From Emticicia sp043780375 (GTDB taxonomy: Bacteria > Bacteroidota > Bacteroidia > Cytophagales > Spirosomataceae), in assembly GCF_043780375.1 (NCBI RefSeq), contig NZ_JAYWCU010000203.1, positions 1 to 19,240 of the forward strand: a stretch of DNA of 19,240 nucleotides, given 5' to 3'. Position numbers and translations under genes: made by a program. Position 1 is the first letter of the stretch. Every line of letters begins with the position of its first letter. Shown in pieces: positions 1 through 7,184 of this stretch. The notes under the pieces are model-generated. The model was not told the origin of the DNA. It was given only the letters and a program-made list of their open reading frames with translations, and searched no databases.

Positions 1-1
1 A

Positions 2-169
2 CTCGACAACATTGACAAAATGATTGCCGAAAGAGGTTTCAAAAAACTATTTTTTTACCATAAAGTAGGTTTGAGCAATATGCAAATCTATATCCGAAAT
101 ACCAATAAAAACAAAGATTACTTCACTTGGCAAATTGACGAAATCAAGAAATTGGTGGAAGCATTATAA
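2..169 (+). CDS. C-terminal fragment of an unrecognised protein
   Basis: An open frame enters from the left edge and ends at TAA 167-169, giving 55 residues that begin LDNIDKMIAERGFKKLFF and end with IDEIKKLVEAL. The mix of charged and hydrophobic residues and the helix-like end look like genuine protein. I do not recognise the family from this tail. It lies upstream of the integrase on the same strand, so it could be part of the same integrated element, but the 224-bp gap suggests separate transcription. The start lies outside the window. Confidence 0.6.
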   Translation, partial: LDNIDKMIAERGFKKLFFYHKVGLSNMQIYIRNTNKNKDYFTWQIDEIKKLVEAL

Positions 170-393
170 GGGATATTTTTAGTAAAAAACCTTTTTAAGT
201 AGTATTCTCATTTTACTCTAAATATTTTCTAACCTACCTGCATTTTTATCAATTATTTACTTGGAGTATTTTCTATAAGTATTTGATAAACAACAACTTA
301 GCTATTTCATAATTCAATAAAAACTGGTGTATTTCTTGGTACTAAAATTTAGTATCACTGCTTTTTTCATTTCAAAATTTAAAAAAACTACCT
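170..393. other. AT-rich intergenic region upstream of the integrase
   Basis: This 224-bp spacer is very AT-rich. It contains no convincing reading frame and no clear TAnnTTTG promoter. The only structured element I see is the 15-bp palindrome at 340-354, listed separately, 39 bp before the integrase start. Confidence 0.5.
340..354. repeat. 15-bp palindrome upstream of the integrase (possible operator)
   Basis: TACTAAA-A-TTTAGTA is a perfect 7-bp inverted repeat around one central base, lying 39 bp before the integrase ATG. The position would suit a repressor or autoregulatory site. This is inference only, since short AT-rich palindromes are common in such DNA. Confidence 0.35.
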
Positions 394-1752
394 ATGGCGA
401 CTGTAAATTATTACCTCGACACCCGAAAAACCGATGAAGGTTTTGGTATCATCAAATTAAGAATTACCCATTATCGAGAACAAAAAGATTATTCTACAAA
501 AATTAAGATTGCAACATCAGTCTTTGAAAAACTAAAAAAGCAAGGAAGTGAATTAGATGGTCGAATCAGAGATAGTGAAATCATTACCTATCATCATTTG
601 CTTTACGCTTCAAAAGATAACAGAAAGATTTTTGCCGATGGCTTTATCATTCGTGCAAAAACTATCATAAAAAAAATGGGTGATAATTTTGATTCTGATA
701 ATTTCAAAAGTGATTTTGACAATTACGGAAAAGAAACGATGTGCCTTGATGATAAGACAGATTTAATCAAAACTTTAAATATCAAATGTGAAACCCTGAA
801 AGCCAAAGGGCAACTTACTCATGGTACAAATTTTGGTTTGGTGGCGAAGTCTCTAACTCGATTTGTGGATTACTTAAACATACACGACCCAAACCGATTA
901 AAACCGAGAAAGAATTTTGTTTTGAGGTTTAGTCATGTTGATAGTACATTCCTGACAGATTGGAGTTCCTTTATGAAAGAACACGGCAAAGTATCTCAAA
1001 AGAAAATCAATGGAGTACCTATCAGAGCAAAAGGAGCTTCTGAAACAACAATTGGCATTTATAGCCGAACATTACGGGTGGTTTTTAACGATGCGATTGA
1101 AGCAAAAACTATTGATAGAGACACTTATCCTTTTGGGAATAAACGTTTTTCTCCACCAGTGGGTCGAAATATAAAGAAAGCTCTTTCTACAACTCAAATT
1201 GATGCAATCAAAGCCTACACCCCAACACCAAATACCTTAGAACAACGTTCGCATGACTTATGGCTTTTTTCTTATTTTGGTAATGGTATGAACTTTACCG
1301 ATATTCTTCACTTGACTTGGAAAGAAATTACAGATAATACAATCTTGTTTCAAAGACAGAAAACGATTAAAACCAATACAGATATTTCAGTAAGAATAAA
1401 TGACACAATGAAAGCAATTTTAGGGCGTTGGGCAAGCGAAAGAAAGAATGAAAATGACTTTGTGTTTCCATTTTTAAATGGTTTGAATACCCTTGAAAAA
1501 CGCACTGCTGAGGTTCATCAAATCATTAAAGTAACAAATTATCACATGAATGCCATTGGTGCGAAATTAGAAATTAAAGAAAACCTCAATACTTATGTAG
1601 CTCGTCATAGTTTTGCTACGAGACTATTACGAAGCAATGCTCCCTTGGCAATGATAAAAGAAAAATTAGGACACAAAAAGATTGCAACAACTGAAAGCTA
1701 TCTTGGTAGTTTTGAAAAGGAAGTTGAAGACAAATATTTAGATGAATTGTAG
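394..1752 (+). CDS. Tyrosine recombinase / site-specific integrase (CTnDOT-like Bacteroidetes class)
   Basis: The 452-residue protein has the length and three-part layout of Bacteroidetes integrases: an N-terminal arm-type DNA-binding domain (about 1-90), a SAM-like core-binding domain (about 125-240) and a catalytic domain (about 260-440). Visible catalytic residues are Arg404 in ARHSFAT, His427 in LGHKK and nucleophile Tyr436 in TTESYLGSF, with a probable beta-hairpin Lys at 323 or 326. The box that normally carries the first arginine (TGLRxxE) reads NGMNFTD, with Asn300 in its place. The CTnDOT integrase is also known to lack this arginine. Such enzymes cut and join DNA to integrate or excise elements. 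The gene points toward the 3' end of tRNA-Thr 104 bp away, as expected at one end of an integrated element. The ATG at 394 gives the expected N-terminus (MATVNYYLD). No strong ribosome binding site is visible. Confidence 0.93.
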   Translation: MATVNYYLDTRKTDEGFGIIKLRITHYREQKDYSTKIKIATSVFEKLKKQGSELDGRIRDSEIITYHHLLYASKDNRKIFADGFIIRAKTIIKKMGDNFDSDNFKSDFDNYGKETMCLDDKTDLIKTLNIKCETLKAKGQLTHGTNFGLVAKSLTRFVDYLNIHDPNRLKPRKNFVLRFSHVDSTFLTDWSSFMKEHGKVSQKKINGVPIRAKGASETTIGIYSRTLRVVFNDAIEAKTIDRDTYPFGNKRFSPPVGRNIKKALSTTQIDAIKAYTPTPNTLEQRSHDLWLFSYFGNGMNFTDILHLTWKEITDNTILFQRQKTIKTNTDISVRINDTMKAILGRWASERKNENDFVFPFLNGLNTLEKRTAEVHQIIKVTNYHMNAIGAKLEIKENLNTYVARHSFATRLLRSNAPLAMIKEKLGHKKIATTESYLGSFEKEVEDKYLDEL

Positions 1753-1762
1753 TTTACCGATT

Positions 1763-1786
1763 TTGTAGTGAGACTTGTAGTGAGAC
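1763..1786. repeat. Tandem 12-bp direct repeat between integrase and tRNA
   Basis: TTGTAGTGAGAC occurs twice head to tail (1763-1774 and 1775-1786), starting 11 bp after the integrase stop. Tyrosine recombinases of mobile elements often bind short direct repeats (arm-type sites) close to the attachment core, so this pair is a candidate arm site. It lies beyond the tRNA terminator. The repeat is seen directly; the role is inferred. Confidence 0.5.
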
Positions 1787-1801
1787 CAAATTTTTGGGCA
1801 T

Positions 1802-1834
1802 AAAAAAGGGAGCTACTTTTTATCGTAACTCCTT
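1802..1834 (-). terminator. Rho-independent terminator of tRNA-Thr
   Basis: Read on the minus strand, AAGGAGTTAC pairs with GTAGCTCC(C)TT around an 8-nt loop, with one G-U pair and one bulge, followed by a run of six T. It starts about 22 nt after the tRNA 3' end, so it most likely ends the tRNA transcript. It also separates tRNA transcription from the convergent integrase gene. Confidence 0.7.
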
Positions 1835-1855
1835 GATTATCAGGCTTTTAAATCG

Positions 1856-1928
1856 AGCCTCCAGTCGGGATCAAACCAACGACCTACTGATTACAAGTCA
1901 GTTGCTCTATCAGCTGAGCTATGGAGGC
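1856..1928 (-). tRNA. tRNA-Thr (anticodon TGT)
   Basis: On the minus strand the 73 nt fold as a full cloverleaf. The acceptor stem is GCCTCCA/TGGAGGC with discriminator T. The D arm is GCTC-AGCTGATA-GAGC. The anticodon arm is ACTGA-CTTGTAA-TCAGT, with TGT at the anticodon (reads ACA). The variable loop is AGGTC and the T arm is GTTGG-TTTGATC-CCGAC. No CCA is encoded. The D loop has A at position 19 and the T loop has T at 56, replacing the usual G19 and C56. The two changes together keep a Watson-Crick pair at the tRNA elbow. A promoter lies upstream (1983-2013) and a terminator downstream (1802-1834), so the gene looks active. tRNA 3' ends are common integration targets, and the integrase gene lies next to this one. 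Confidence 0.95.
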
Positions 1929-1982
1929 AATTTATTTTAATAATTGAAGTAAAATTTCTTTCTCTCTCCCTCTATTGTGATG

Positions 1983-2013
1983 CAAAATTACTGCCTATTC
2001 ATATTTTTTGCAA
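1983..2013 (-). promoter_or_regulatory. Vegetative promoter of tRNA-Thr
   Basis: On the minus strand a TTG (2013-2011) is followed by a 20-nt spacer and TAATTTTG (1990-1983), matching the Bacteroidetes TTG-N17-23-TAnnTTTG consensus. The tRNA 5' end lies 54 nt beyond the -7 element, implying a leader of roughly 45-50 nt. Confidence 0.65.
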
Positions 2014-2037
2014 ACTTTTTGACAATAATTTTTAATC

Positions 2038-2082
2038 TTTTTCTTAACTCGCTGAAAACCAACGAGTTAAGAAAGTATTTTT
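2038..2082. terminator. Hairpin terminator at the 3' end of the DUF349 gene
   Basis: A perfect inverted repeat of at least 9 bp (CTTAACTCG 2043-2051, CGAGTTAAG 2063-2071), extendable to about 12 bp through flanking T and A runs, closes an 11-nt loop. It lies 11 bp beyond the DUF349 stop codon. The T-rich tail is better on the plus strand than on the minus strand, so it may work in both directions. Confidence 0.5.
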
Positions 2083-4319
2083 TAATTGGCTGCAATAATA
2101 ATTTTTAATCGTTGCTTCATCTCTGTTAATTCTTTTTCTGCATCTTTTATTTTCCCTTCATACTCGGCACGAACCGAGGCTGCATTTTTAGAACGAGCAA
2201 AAAACTCAATATTATTTTCCCACAAATGAATATCATCTTCAATGGTTTTCATTTTACGACGAATATCATTTTCTTTTTTGTCCAACTCTTTTGAATTACC
2301 TTTCTCCCCACCTTTAGAAACAGCCTCTACTTCATTCTGAAGTACCATTTTCTCTTTTTCTGCCCCACTTAAACCTGTACTCCCCTTTACGTAAGCATTG
2401 ATGGCATCAACAAAGCGGCGTTGCATAGTCTGCATATCTTTGCGTGGCACAAAACCAATGCCATTGTACTGAGCTTTATAAGCAACCAGTTTGCTTAATT
2501 GAGCATCTCCCGATTGGGCAGCAGTCTCAATTTCTTCACAAATAGCTACTTTTAGTTTCAAATTCGCTTCATATTCTTGTTCAATAATATTGCCTTTTGC
2601 CCTTTTACCATTAAAAAATGCATCACAAGCTTTTTTGAAACGCTCGTAAATTTTATCTTTCATTTTTTCAGGAACATGTCCAATGGTTTTCCATGTTTTT
2701 TGCAATTCTACCACTTTATCAGTATAAGATGCTGAAAAATCATCGGATGCTAAGAGCGTTTCAACTTGTTCGCAAAGCGAAGTCTTTGCTTTTAAGTTTT
2801 CCTCACGAACCGCTTCCAATTTGGCAAAGAAATCGCCTTTATTACGGAAAAATGTTTTCAACATTGCCCAAAAATCACGGCTGATGTCTTTACCTTTTTC
2901 CTTTGGCATAGCACCTTTAATACCATTCCATTGGTCTTGAATAGCCATCACTTCTTTAGTTTTGGCATTCCACTCATTGATACTATCAGTATTAAATTCT
3001 AAATATGTTTTAAGGTTTTCAATCAAACGCATTTTTGCTCCATAAATCTCCTCTTGCAATTGATTAGTTTGAGATGATTGCTCACGACGTTTATTGTGAA
3101 TCACATCAAAGGCTACTTTTAGACGCTTCCAAAGTTCATCTTGGGCTTCACGAGCGGCCGGTCCGATATGCTTGTATTCTTCCAATAAATCATTGGCTTG
3201 GCGTAGTGTTGTATTGCTCAATCCTCCCTCTCCTATGGCATTGGCAATCGTCTCAATTTTTGTTACTACTTCGGCTTTGGCTATAAGATTTTTCTTACGG
3301 TCAAGGTCTTTGAGTTCGTTTTGAATATGTCTAATACTGAAATATCTGTCTACCAATGCATTATATGCCGACCACAAAGTTGTATTATGTGGTGAGTTTA
3401 CATTTCCAGCAGACTTCCAATCTTCTTGAATCTTCTTAAAGTCTTGCCAATTGCTTTTTGTTCCACCTTTTTCTTCAATTTCTACCGTTTCACGAAGACG
3501 TTGCAATAGTTGGGTTTTTCGCTCAAAATAATCTTCTTTTAAACGCTCCATTTTTTGGAAGAAAGCATTTTTAGAATCTCTAATTTGGGCATTTAAAGAC
3601 TCAAAACGAATAATAAAATTGTCATTTTTATATTCAAAGCCATCACTATTGCCATTATCGGCAATATATTTCTTTAGAGCTTCAGATTTTTCACGGGTTT
3701 TCAAGTCATCAAAAATAGGCTTGATTTCTCGCATCACCACATCTGCGTTTTTTACATCAGATATACTAACACCCTCCGCTTTGATTGAAGCCAAAAGTTT
3801 TTCACCTAAATCTACAAAATCTTTTTTAGTGAAACTGCTATAATCAACCTCTTCTTGTACATGAACTTCTTCGATAGGTTCAAGAGCCAATTGCGGAATT
3901 TCTGCTTCTGGCGATGCTTCTACATCTGTCAAAACTTCTTCTTTTTGTGCAGCAACAGTAGCATCTTCTACCTCAATTACTTCTCCTGATACTTCTACTA
4001 TATTTTCAATATCTTCAACAAGAGTATCCGCTTCTATAACGGCATCTTCTATTACATCTGATTTTTTTTCTGCTACTACTGCTATTTCAGCAACAGTCTC
4101 ACCAATCGAATCAAGCATGGGTGTTTCTTCGATTGTTTCTATCTCTACAATATTTACCACTTCCTCAACCACATTTTTGGTCGGAGTTTCGATTGTGTCT
4201 TTTAGCTCGTTCATATTATCTTTGGGTGTTTCATTAGTTTTTTCTGCAGAAATTTCTACTGTTTTCAAAGGTAATTCTTCTGTTTCAGCAGCATCGGTAG
4301 CGTTTTCCATCAAATCCAA
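2082..4319 (-). CDS. DUF349 domain protein with five helical repeats
   Basis: The 745-residue protein has three visible parts. Residues 1-155 are acidic low-complexity sequence rich in Glu, Val, Thr and Ala. Residues about 160-650 are helical and carry five DUF349-type repeats near 290-330, 371-411, 450-498, 534-573 and 608-646. Each has the pattern of a Trp/Tyr-x-x-x-G core followed by an amphipathic helix with aromatic residues (for example LQKTWKTIGHVPEKMKDKIY). Residues about 650-745 form a Lys/Glu-rich coiled coil. There is no signal peptide or membrane segment, so it should be cytoplasmic. DUF349 proteins are common in Bacteroidetes and their function is not established. The ATG at 4319 sits in a divergent 141-bp region shared with pdxH. 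Met4 is an alternative start. Confidence 0.9.
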   Translation of the reverse strand: MDLMENATDAAETEELPLKTVEISAEKTNETPKDNMNELKDTIETPTKNVVEEVVNIVEIETIEETPMLDSIGETVAEIAVVAEKKSDVIEDAVIEADTLVEDIENIVEVSGEVIEVEDATVAAQKEEVLTDVEASPEAEIPQLALEPIEEVHVQEEVDYSSFTKKDFVDLGEKLLASIKAEGVSISDVKNADVVMREIKPIFDDLKTREKSEALKKYIADNGNSDGFEYKNDNFIIRFESLNAQIRDSKNAFFQKMERLKEDYFERKTQLLQRLRETVEIEEKGGTKSNWQDFKKIQEDWKSAGNVNSPHNTTLWSAYNALVDRYFSIRHIQNELKDLDRKKNLIAKAEVVTKIETIANAIGEGGLSNTTLRQANDLLEEYKHIGPAAREAQDELWKRLKVAFDVIHNKRREQSSQTNQLQEEIYGAKMRLIENLKTYLEFNTDSINEWNAKTKEVMAIQDQWNGIKGAMPKEKGKDISRDFWAMLKTFFRNKGDFFAKLEAVREENLKAKTSLCEQVETLLASDDFSASYTDKVVELQKTWKTIGHVPEKMKDKIYERFKKACDAFFNGKRAKGNIIEQEYEANLKLKVAICEEIETAAQSGDAQLSKLVAYKAQYNGIGFVPRKDMQTMQRRFVDAINAYVKGSTGLSGAEKEKMVLQNEVEAVSKGGEKGNSKELDKKENDIRRKMKTIEDDIHLWENNIEFFARSKNAASVRAEYEGKIKDAEKELTEMKQRLKIIIAAN

Positions 4320-4360
4320 TTCTTTAAATATTATTTATTTGAATGTTGTCATTAGATTTG

Positions 4361-4368
4361 CAAATGTA
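4361..4368 (-). promoter_or_regulatory. Possible -7 element of the DUF349 gene
   Basis: TACATTTG on the minus strand matches TAnnTTTG, 41 bp upstream of the ATG. I see no TTG at the expected distance upstream, so the promoter is only half supported. Confidence 0.3.
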
Positions 4369-4460
4369 ATACATTTACAGTTTAATTCTTTTAGGTTTTA
4401 AAAACTTCTACTAAGTTCTATTGTTATATACGTAAAAAAAAACAAAAACGTTGGTAAAAG

Positions 4461-5108
4461 ATGAATAAAAAAATAAATTTAGCTTCACTCCGCTTATCGT
4501 ACTCTCAAAACGAACTATTAGAGGCAAATGTTTTAGTAAATCCATTTCATCAGTTTTCAAAATGGTTCGACGAAACAATAGAGGCCAAAGTTTTAGAGCC
4601 AAATGCCATGCACGTTTCAACCATCTCGAACGGAAAGCCCCATGGAAGAATTGTATTATTGAAAGGTTTTGATGAAAATGGCTTTGTATTTTTTACAAAT
4701 TATGAGAGTAACAAAGGCAAAGAAATTGAAGAAACCCTTTTTGCATCGCTCACTTTTTTTTGGGCAGATTTGGAAAGACAAGTTCGAATCGAAGGAAAAA
4801 TAGAAAAAGTAAGTGGTCAGGATTCTGACACATATTTTCATTCTCGCCCACGTGGCAGCCAAATTGGTGCTTGGGTATCCAATCAAAGTAAAGTCATTGA
4901 TGGTCGTGAAGTATTGGAAGACAGATTGCTGGCTCTTGAAAAACAGTTTGAAAATACCGAAATTATTCCTCGTCCAGCTCATTGGGGAGGATACCGAGTA
5001 CTACCCGATAAAATTGAATTTTGGCAAGGTCGCTCCAATCGTTTACACGACAGGATTTTATATTCCAAAATATCCAACGAGTGGAAAATTGAGCGACTTT
5101 CACCGTAG
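4461..5108 (+). CDS. pdxH: Pyridoxamine 5'-phosphate oxidase
   Basis: PdxH is an FMN enzyme that oxidises pyridoxine or pyridoxamine 5'-phosphate to pyridoxal 5'-phosphate with O2, the last step of PLP synthesis and salvage. The 215 residues match the usual length and show the family landmarks in order: RIVLLKG (63-69), FFTNYESNKG (77-86), the RQVRIEG segment (106-112), SRPRGSQIGAW (128-138) and EFWQGRSNRLHDRILY (186-201), ending in the typical W..ERLSP. The ATG at 4461 gives the standard N-terminus (LRLSYSQNELLEANV). It diverges from the DUF349 gene and is followed after 50 bp by a GMC oxidoreductase on the same strand, so the two may be co-transcribed. No strong Shine-Dalgarno sequence is visible, which is usual in this phylum. 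Confidence 0.97.
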   Translation: MNKKINLASLRLSYSQNELLEANVLVNPFHQFSKWFDETIEAKVLEPNAMHVSTISNGKPHGRIVLLKGFDENGFVFFTNYESNKGKEIEETLFASLTFFWADLERQVRIEGKIEKVSGQDSDTYFHSRPRGSQIGAWVSNQSKVIDGREVLEDRLLALEKQFENTEIIPRPAHWGGYRVLPDKIEFWQGRSNRLHDRILYSKISNEWKIERLSP

Positions 5109-5158
5109 AGGAATGCCGCAATGTTTGAATTTATTCATTCCTATAAACTATAATACCT

Positions 5159-6760
5159 ATGAACTACGACTTCATCATCATTGGTGCAGGTTCGGCTGGA
5201 TGTGTATTAGCCAATCGCCTCTCCGAAAATCCAAATCATAAAGTGCTTCTGCTCGAAGCTGGTGGTACAGACAAAAAAATGGAAATCCATATTCCTGCGG
5301 GCTATGCTAAGCTCCACCGAAGCAACATAGATTGGAGCTTTAGCACTGAAGCTCAAAAACATGTTTTAAACAGAAAAATTTATTTGCCACGAGGAAAAAC
5401 TTTAGGCGGAAGTAGCTCTACCAATGCAATGGCGTATGTGAGAGGCAACAAAGAAGACTACAATGATTGGGCAAAATTGGGCAATAAAGGATGGGGTTAT
5501 GACGATATTTTACCTTATTTCAAGAAATCGGAACATAATGAGCAAATTCACAACTACTATCATGGCAATGAAGGTTTGCTGAATGTAAGTTTTGCCAAAG
5601 GATTTGATACCCCCTTTTCAGATGCTTTTGTGAAGGCTTGCGTGCAGAGCAATATTGCCGAAAACAATGACTACAATGGTGAAAAACAAGCTGGAGCGGG
5701 ACGTTTTCAGTTTACCATAAAAGATGCCAAACGTCATAGTGCAGCAGGTGCTTTTTTGAAGCCTGCCATGAAACGTCCAAATTTGACGGTAATTACGAAT
5801 GCTACTGCCAAGCAAATCTTGATTGAAAATGACCGTGCAGTAGGCGTTGAATATTATATAGGTAACACAATTACCGAAAAAGTTTTTGCCAACAAAGAAG
5901 TGATATTATCGGCTGGGGCATTTGCTTCACCACAATTATTGATGCTTTCAGGCATTGGCGATGCTGATGAATTGAAAAAACATGGTATTGAATGTAAGAA
6001 AAACTTGATTGGTGTTGGAAAAAACCTTCAAGACCATCTATTTTCGGGTGTAAGTTCTTTATCGAACCAGCAATTAGGACAAAATCATCACCTTAAACCA
6101 TTTAATCAATTAAAAGGATTGCTCCAATATCTTTTCACAAAAAAAGGCGTATTTACAATTAGTCCATTAGAATCATTTGCTTTTGGAATGACCGATGATA
6201 GTCCCGACCGAGTAAATTACCAATTTCATTTTGCTTCGTTGCATATTGGCAATGACTATAAAGCTGATATGTATGACATTAATACTTTTCCGCTCAATGA
6301 TGGATTTATTATTTTACCAACATTATTACGCCCCGAAAGTCGAGGTTTTGTTACATTAGGTAGTAATAACGCATTTGATGCTCCCATCATTCAACCTAAT
6401 TTTTTGGAAGCAGAACAAGACCAAATCACCCTTTTGAAGGCTGCAAAAAAAGCAATCGAAGTGATGCAAGCATCTGCTTTTGACCAATATAGAAGAGCGA
6501 TGATTACACCTCCCGATACCAGCTCGGACGATGCGATTATGCTTCATCTAAAAAAACAACTCGAAACGGTGTATCACCCAGTGGGTACTTGCAAAATGGG
6601 TAATGATGAAATGGCGGTAGTTGATGACCAACTCCGAGTAAAAAACATTGAAAGTTTACGAGTAATTGATGCCTCTATAATGCCAACAATTGTTTCTGGC
6701 AATACGAATGCCCCTACTTATATGATTGCGGAAAAGGGTGCAGAGATGATACTTTCGTGA
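5159..6760 (+). CDS. GMC-family FAD oxidoreductase (choline/alcohol dehydrogenase-like)
   Basis: The 533-residue protein is a complete glucose-methanol-choline oxidoreductase. The N-terminal Rossmann motif is GAGSAG (9-14), followed by the FAD-binding segment RGKTLGGSSSTNAMAYVRG (78-96) and the second family signature SAGAFASPQLLMLSGIG (251-267). The C-terminal catalytic pair is His473 (HPVGTCKMG) and Asn517 (GNTNAPT), spaced as in choline oxidase. Relatives oxidise alcohols or choline to aldehydes, but the substrate cannot be read from sequence. There is no signal peptide, so it is probably cytoplasmic. The start at 5159 places the Rossmann fold at the expected N-terminus. It lies 50 bp after pdxH on the same strand. 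I see no clear terminator after it. Confidence 0.93.
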   Translation: MNYDFIIIGAGSAGCVLANRLSENPNHKVLLLEAGGTDKKMEIHIPAGYAKLHRSNIDWSFSTEAQKHVLNRKIYLPRGKTLGGSSSTNAMAYVRGNKEDYNDWAKLGNKGWGYDDILPYFKKSEHNEQIHNYYHGNEGLLNVSFAKGFDTPFSDAFVKACVQSNIAENNDYNGEKQAGAGRFQFTIKDAKRHSAAGAFLKPAMKRPNLTVITNATAKQILIENDRAVGVEYYIGNTITEKVFANKEVILSAGAFASPQLLMLSGIGDADELKKHGIECKKNLIGVGKNLQDHLFSGVSSLSNQQLGQNHHLKPFNQLKGLLQYLFTKKGVFTISPLESFAFGMTDDSPDRVNYQFHFASLHIGNDYKADMYDINTFPLNDGFIILPTLLRPESRGFVTLGSNNAFDAPIIQPNFLEAEQDQITLLKAAKKAIEVMQASAFDQYRRAMITPPDTSSDDAIMLHLKKQLETVYHPVGTCKMGNDEMAVVDDQLRVKNIESLRVIDASIMPTIVSGNTNAPTYMIAEKGAEMILS

Positions 6761-6848
6761 TAAAATTTCGTTAAACCGCTTCCCGCTCAAATTCTATAAT
6801 AATTGGCTAAGTTTTCAAATTGATGATTTTAAAAACCCTTTAGGATGC

Positions 6849-6983
6849 AATATTGGTGGTTCGCCACAGCAAAATAAAACAAGCTCAAAAAAGCCTCCTA
6901 TCACAGCATTGAACTTCTTAGGCAAAAGTATCATTCCTATGGCATAGGAACAAGACTCTCATGGCAATTACCTTACCAATATT
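6849..6983. repeat. 135-bp segment bounded by 9-bp inverted repeats with an internal 17-bp palindrome
   Basis: AATATTGGT (6849-6857) and ACCAATATT (6975-6983) are perfect inverted repeats. Between them lie a GTGG-TTCG-CCAC hairpin (6856-6867) and the palindrome TTCCTATG-G-CATAGGAA (6934-6950). The arrangement suggests a small non-autonomous repeat element or a folded RNA. No target duplication is obvious. Confidence 0.4.
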
Positions 6984-7001
6984 AAATCTCTGCGAGATTT
7001 A
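6983..7001. repeat. Short hairpin-forming inverted repeat
   Basis: TAAATCTC-TGC-GAGATTTA is a perfect 8-bp stem with a 3-nt loop, directly abutting the right inverted repeat at 6983. It lacks a U-tract, so it is a poor terminator candidate for the GMC gene. It may belong to the same repeat element. Confidence 0.4.
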
Positions 7002-7135
7002 TTTGGAAAATTACTAATATAAATTAAGGACATAAACAAGACTTTTGACCATTATACGTTCAATTTCTTGCCTATATAGATCTAAACAATGGTTTTCTAA
7101 GTTCTAATATTTCATAATCTCGCAAAAAATTAAAA

Positions 7136-7158
7136 TTAATTTCATTTAGCGAAATTAA
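7136..7158. repeat. Inverted repeat just upstream of the sigma-54 promoter
   Basis: TTAATTTC (7136-7143) and GAAATTAA (7151-7158) flank a 7-nt loop, ending 10 bp before the -24 element. It could be a regulator site, although enhancer-binding proteins of sigma-54 usually bind farther upstream. Confidence 0.35.
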
Positions 7159-7168
7159 AATATAGGAG

Positions 7169-7184
7169 TGGCACGATTTTTGCA
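7169..7184 (+). promoter_or_regulatory. Sigma-54 (-24/-12) promoter
   Basis: TGGCAC (7169-7174), a 5-nt spacer and TTGCA (7180-7184) reproduce the sigma-54 consensus TGGCAC-N5-TTGCW, with the key GG and GC doublets exactly 10 nt apart. A transcription start near 7195 would leave a leader of about 45 nt before the ATG at 7241. I see no competing TAnnTTTG promoter in this stretch. Confidence 0.7.

Noticed and set aside
4813..5241. 142-residue plus-strand frame overlapping the end of pdxH and the start of the GMC gene
   Set aside because: It lies entirely over two well-supported genes in another frame and its translation resembles no protein family.
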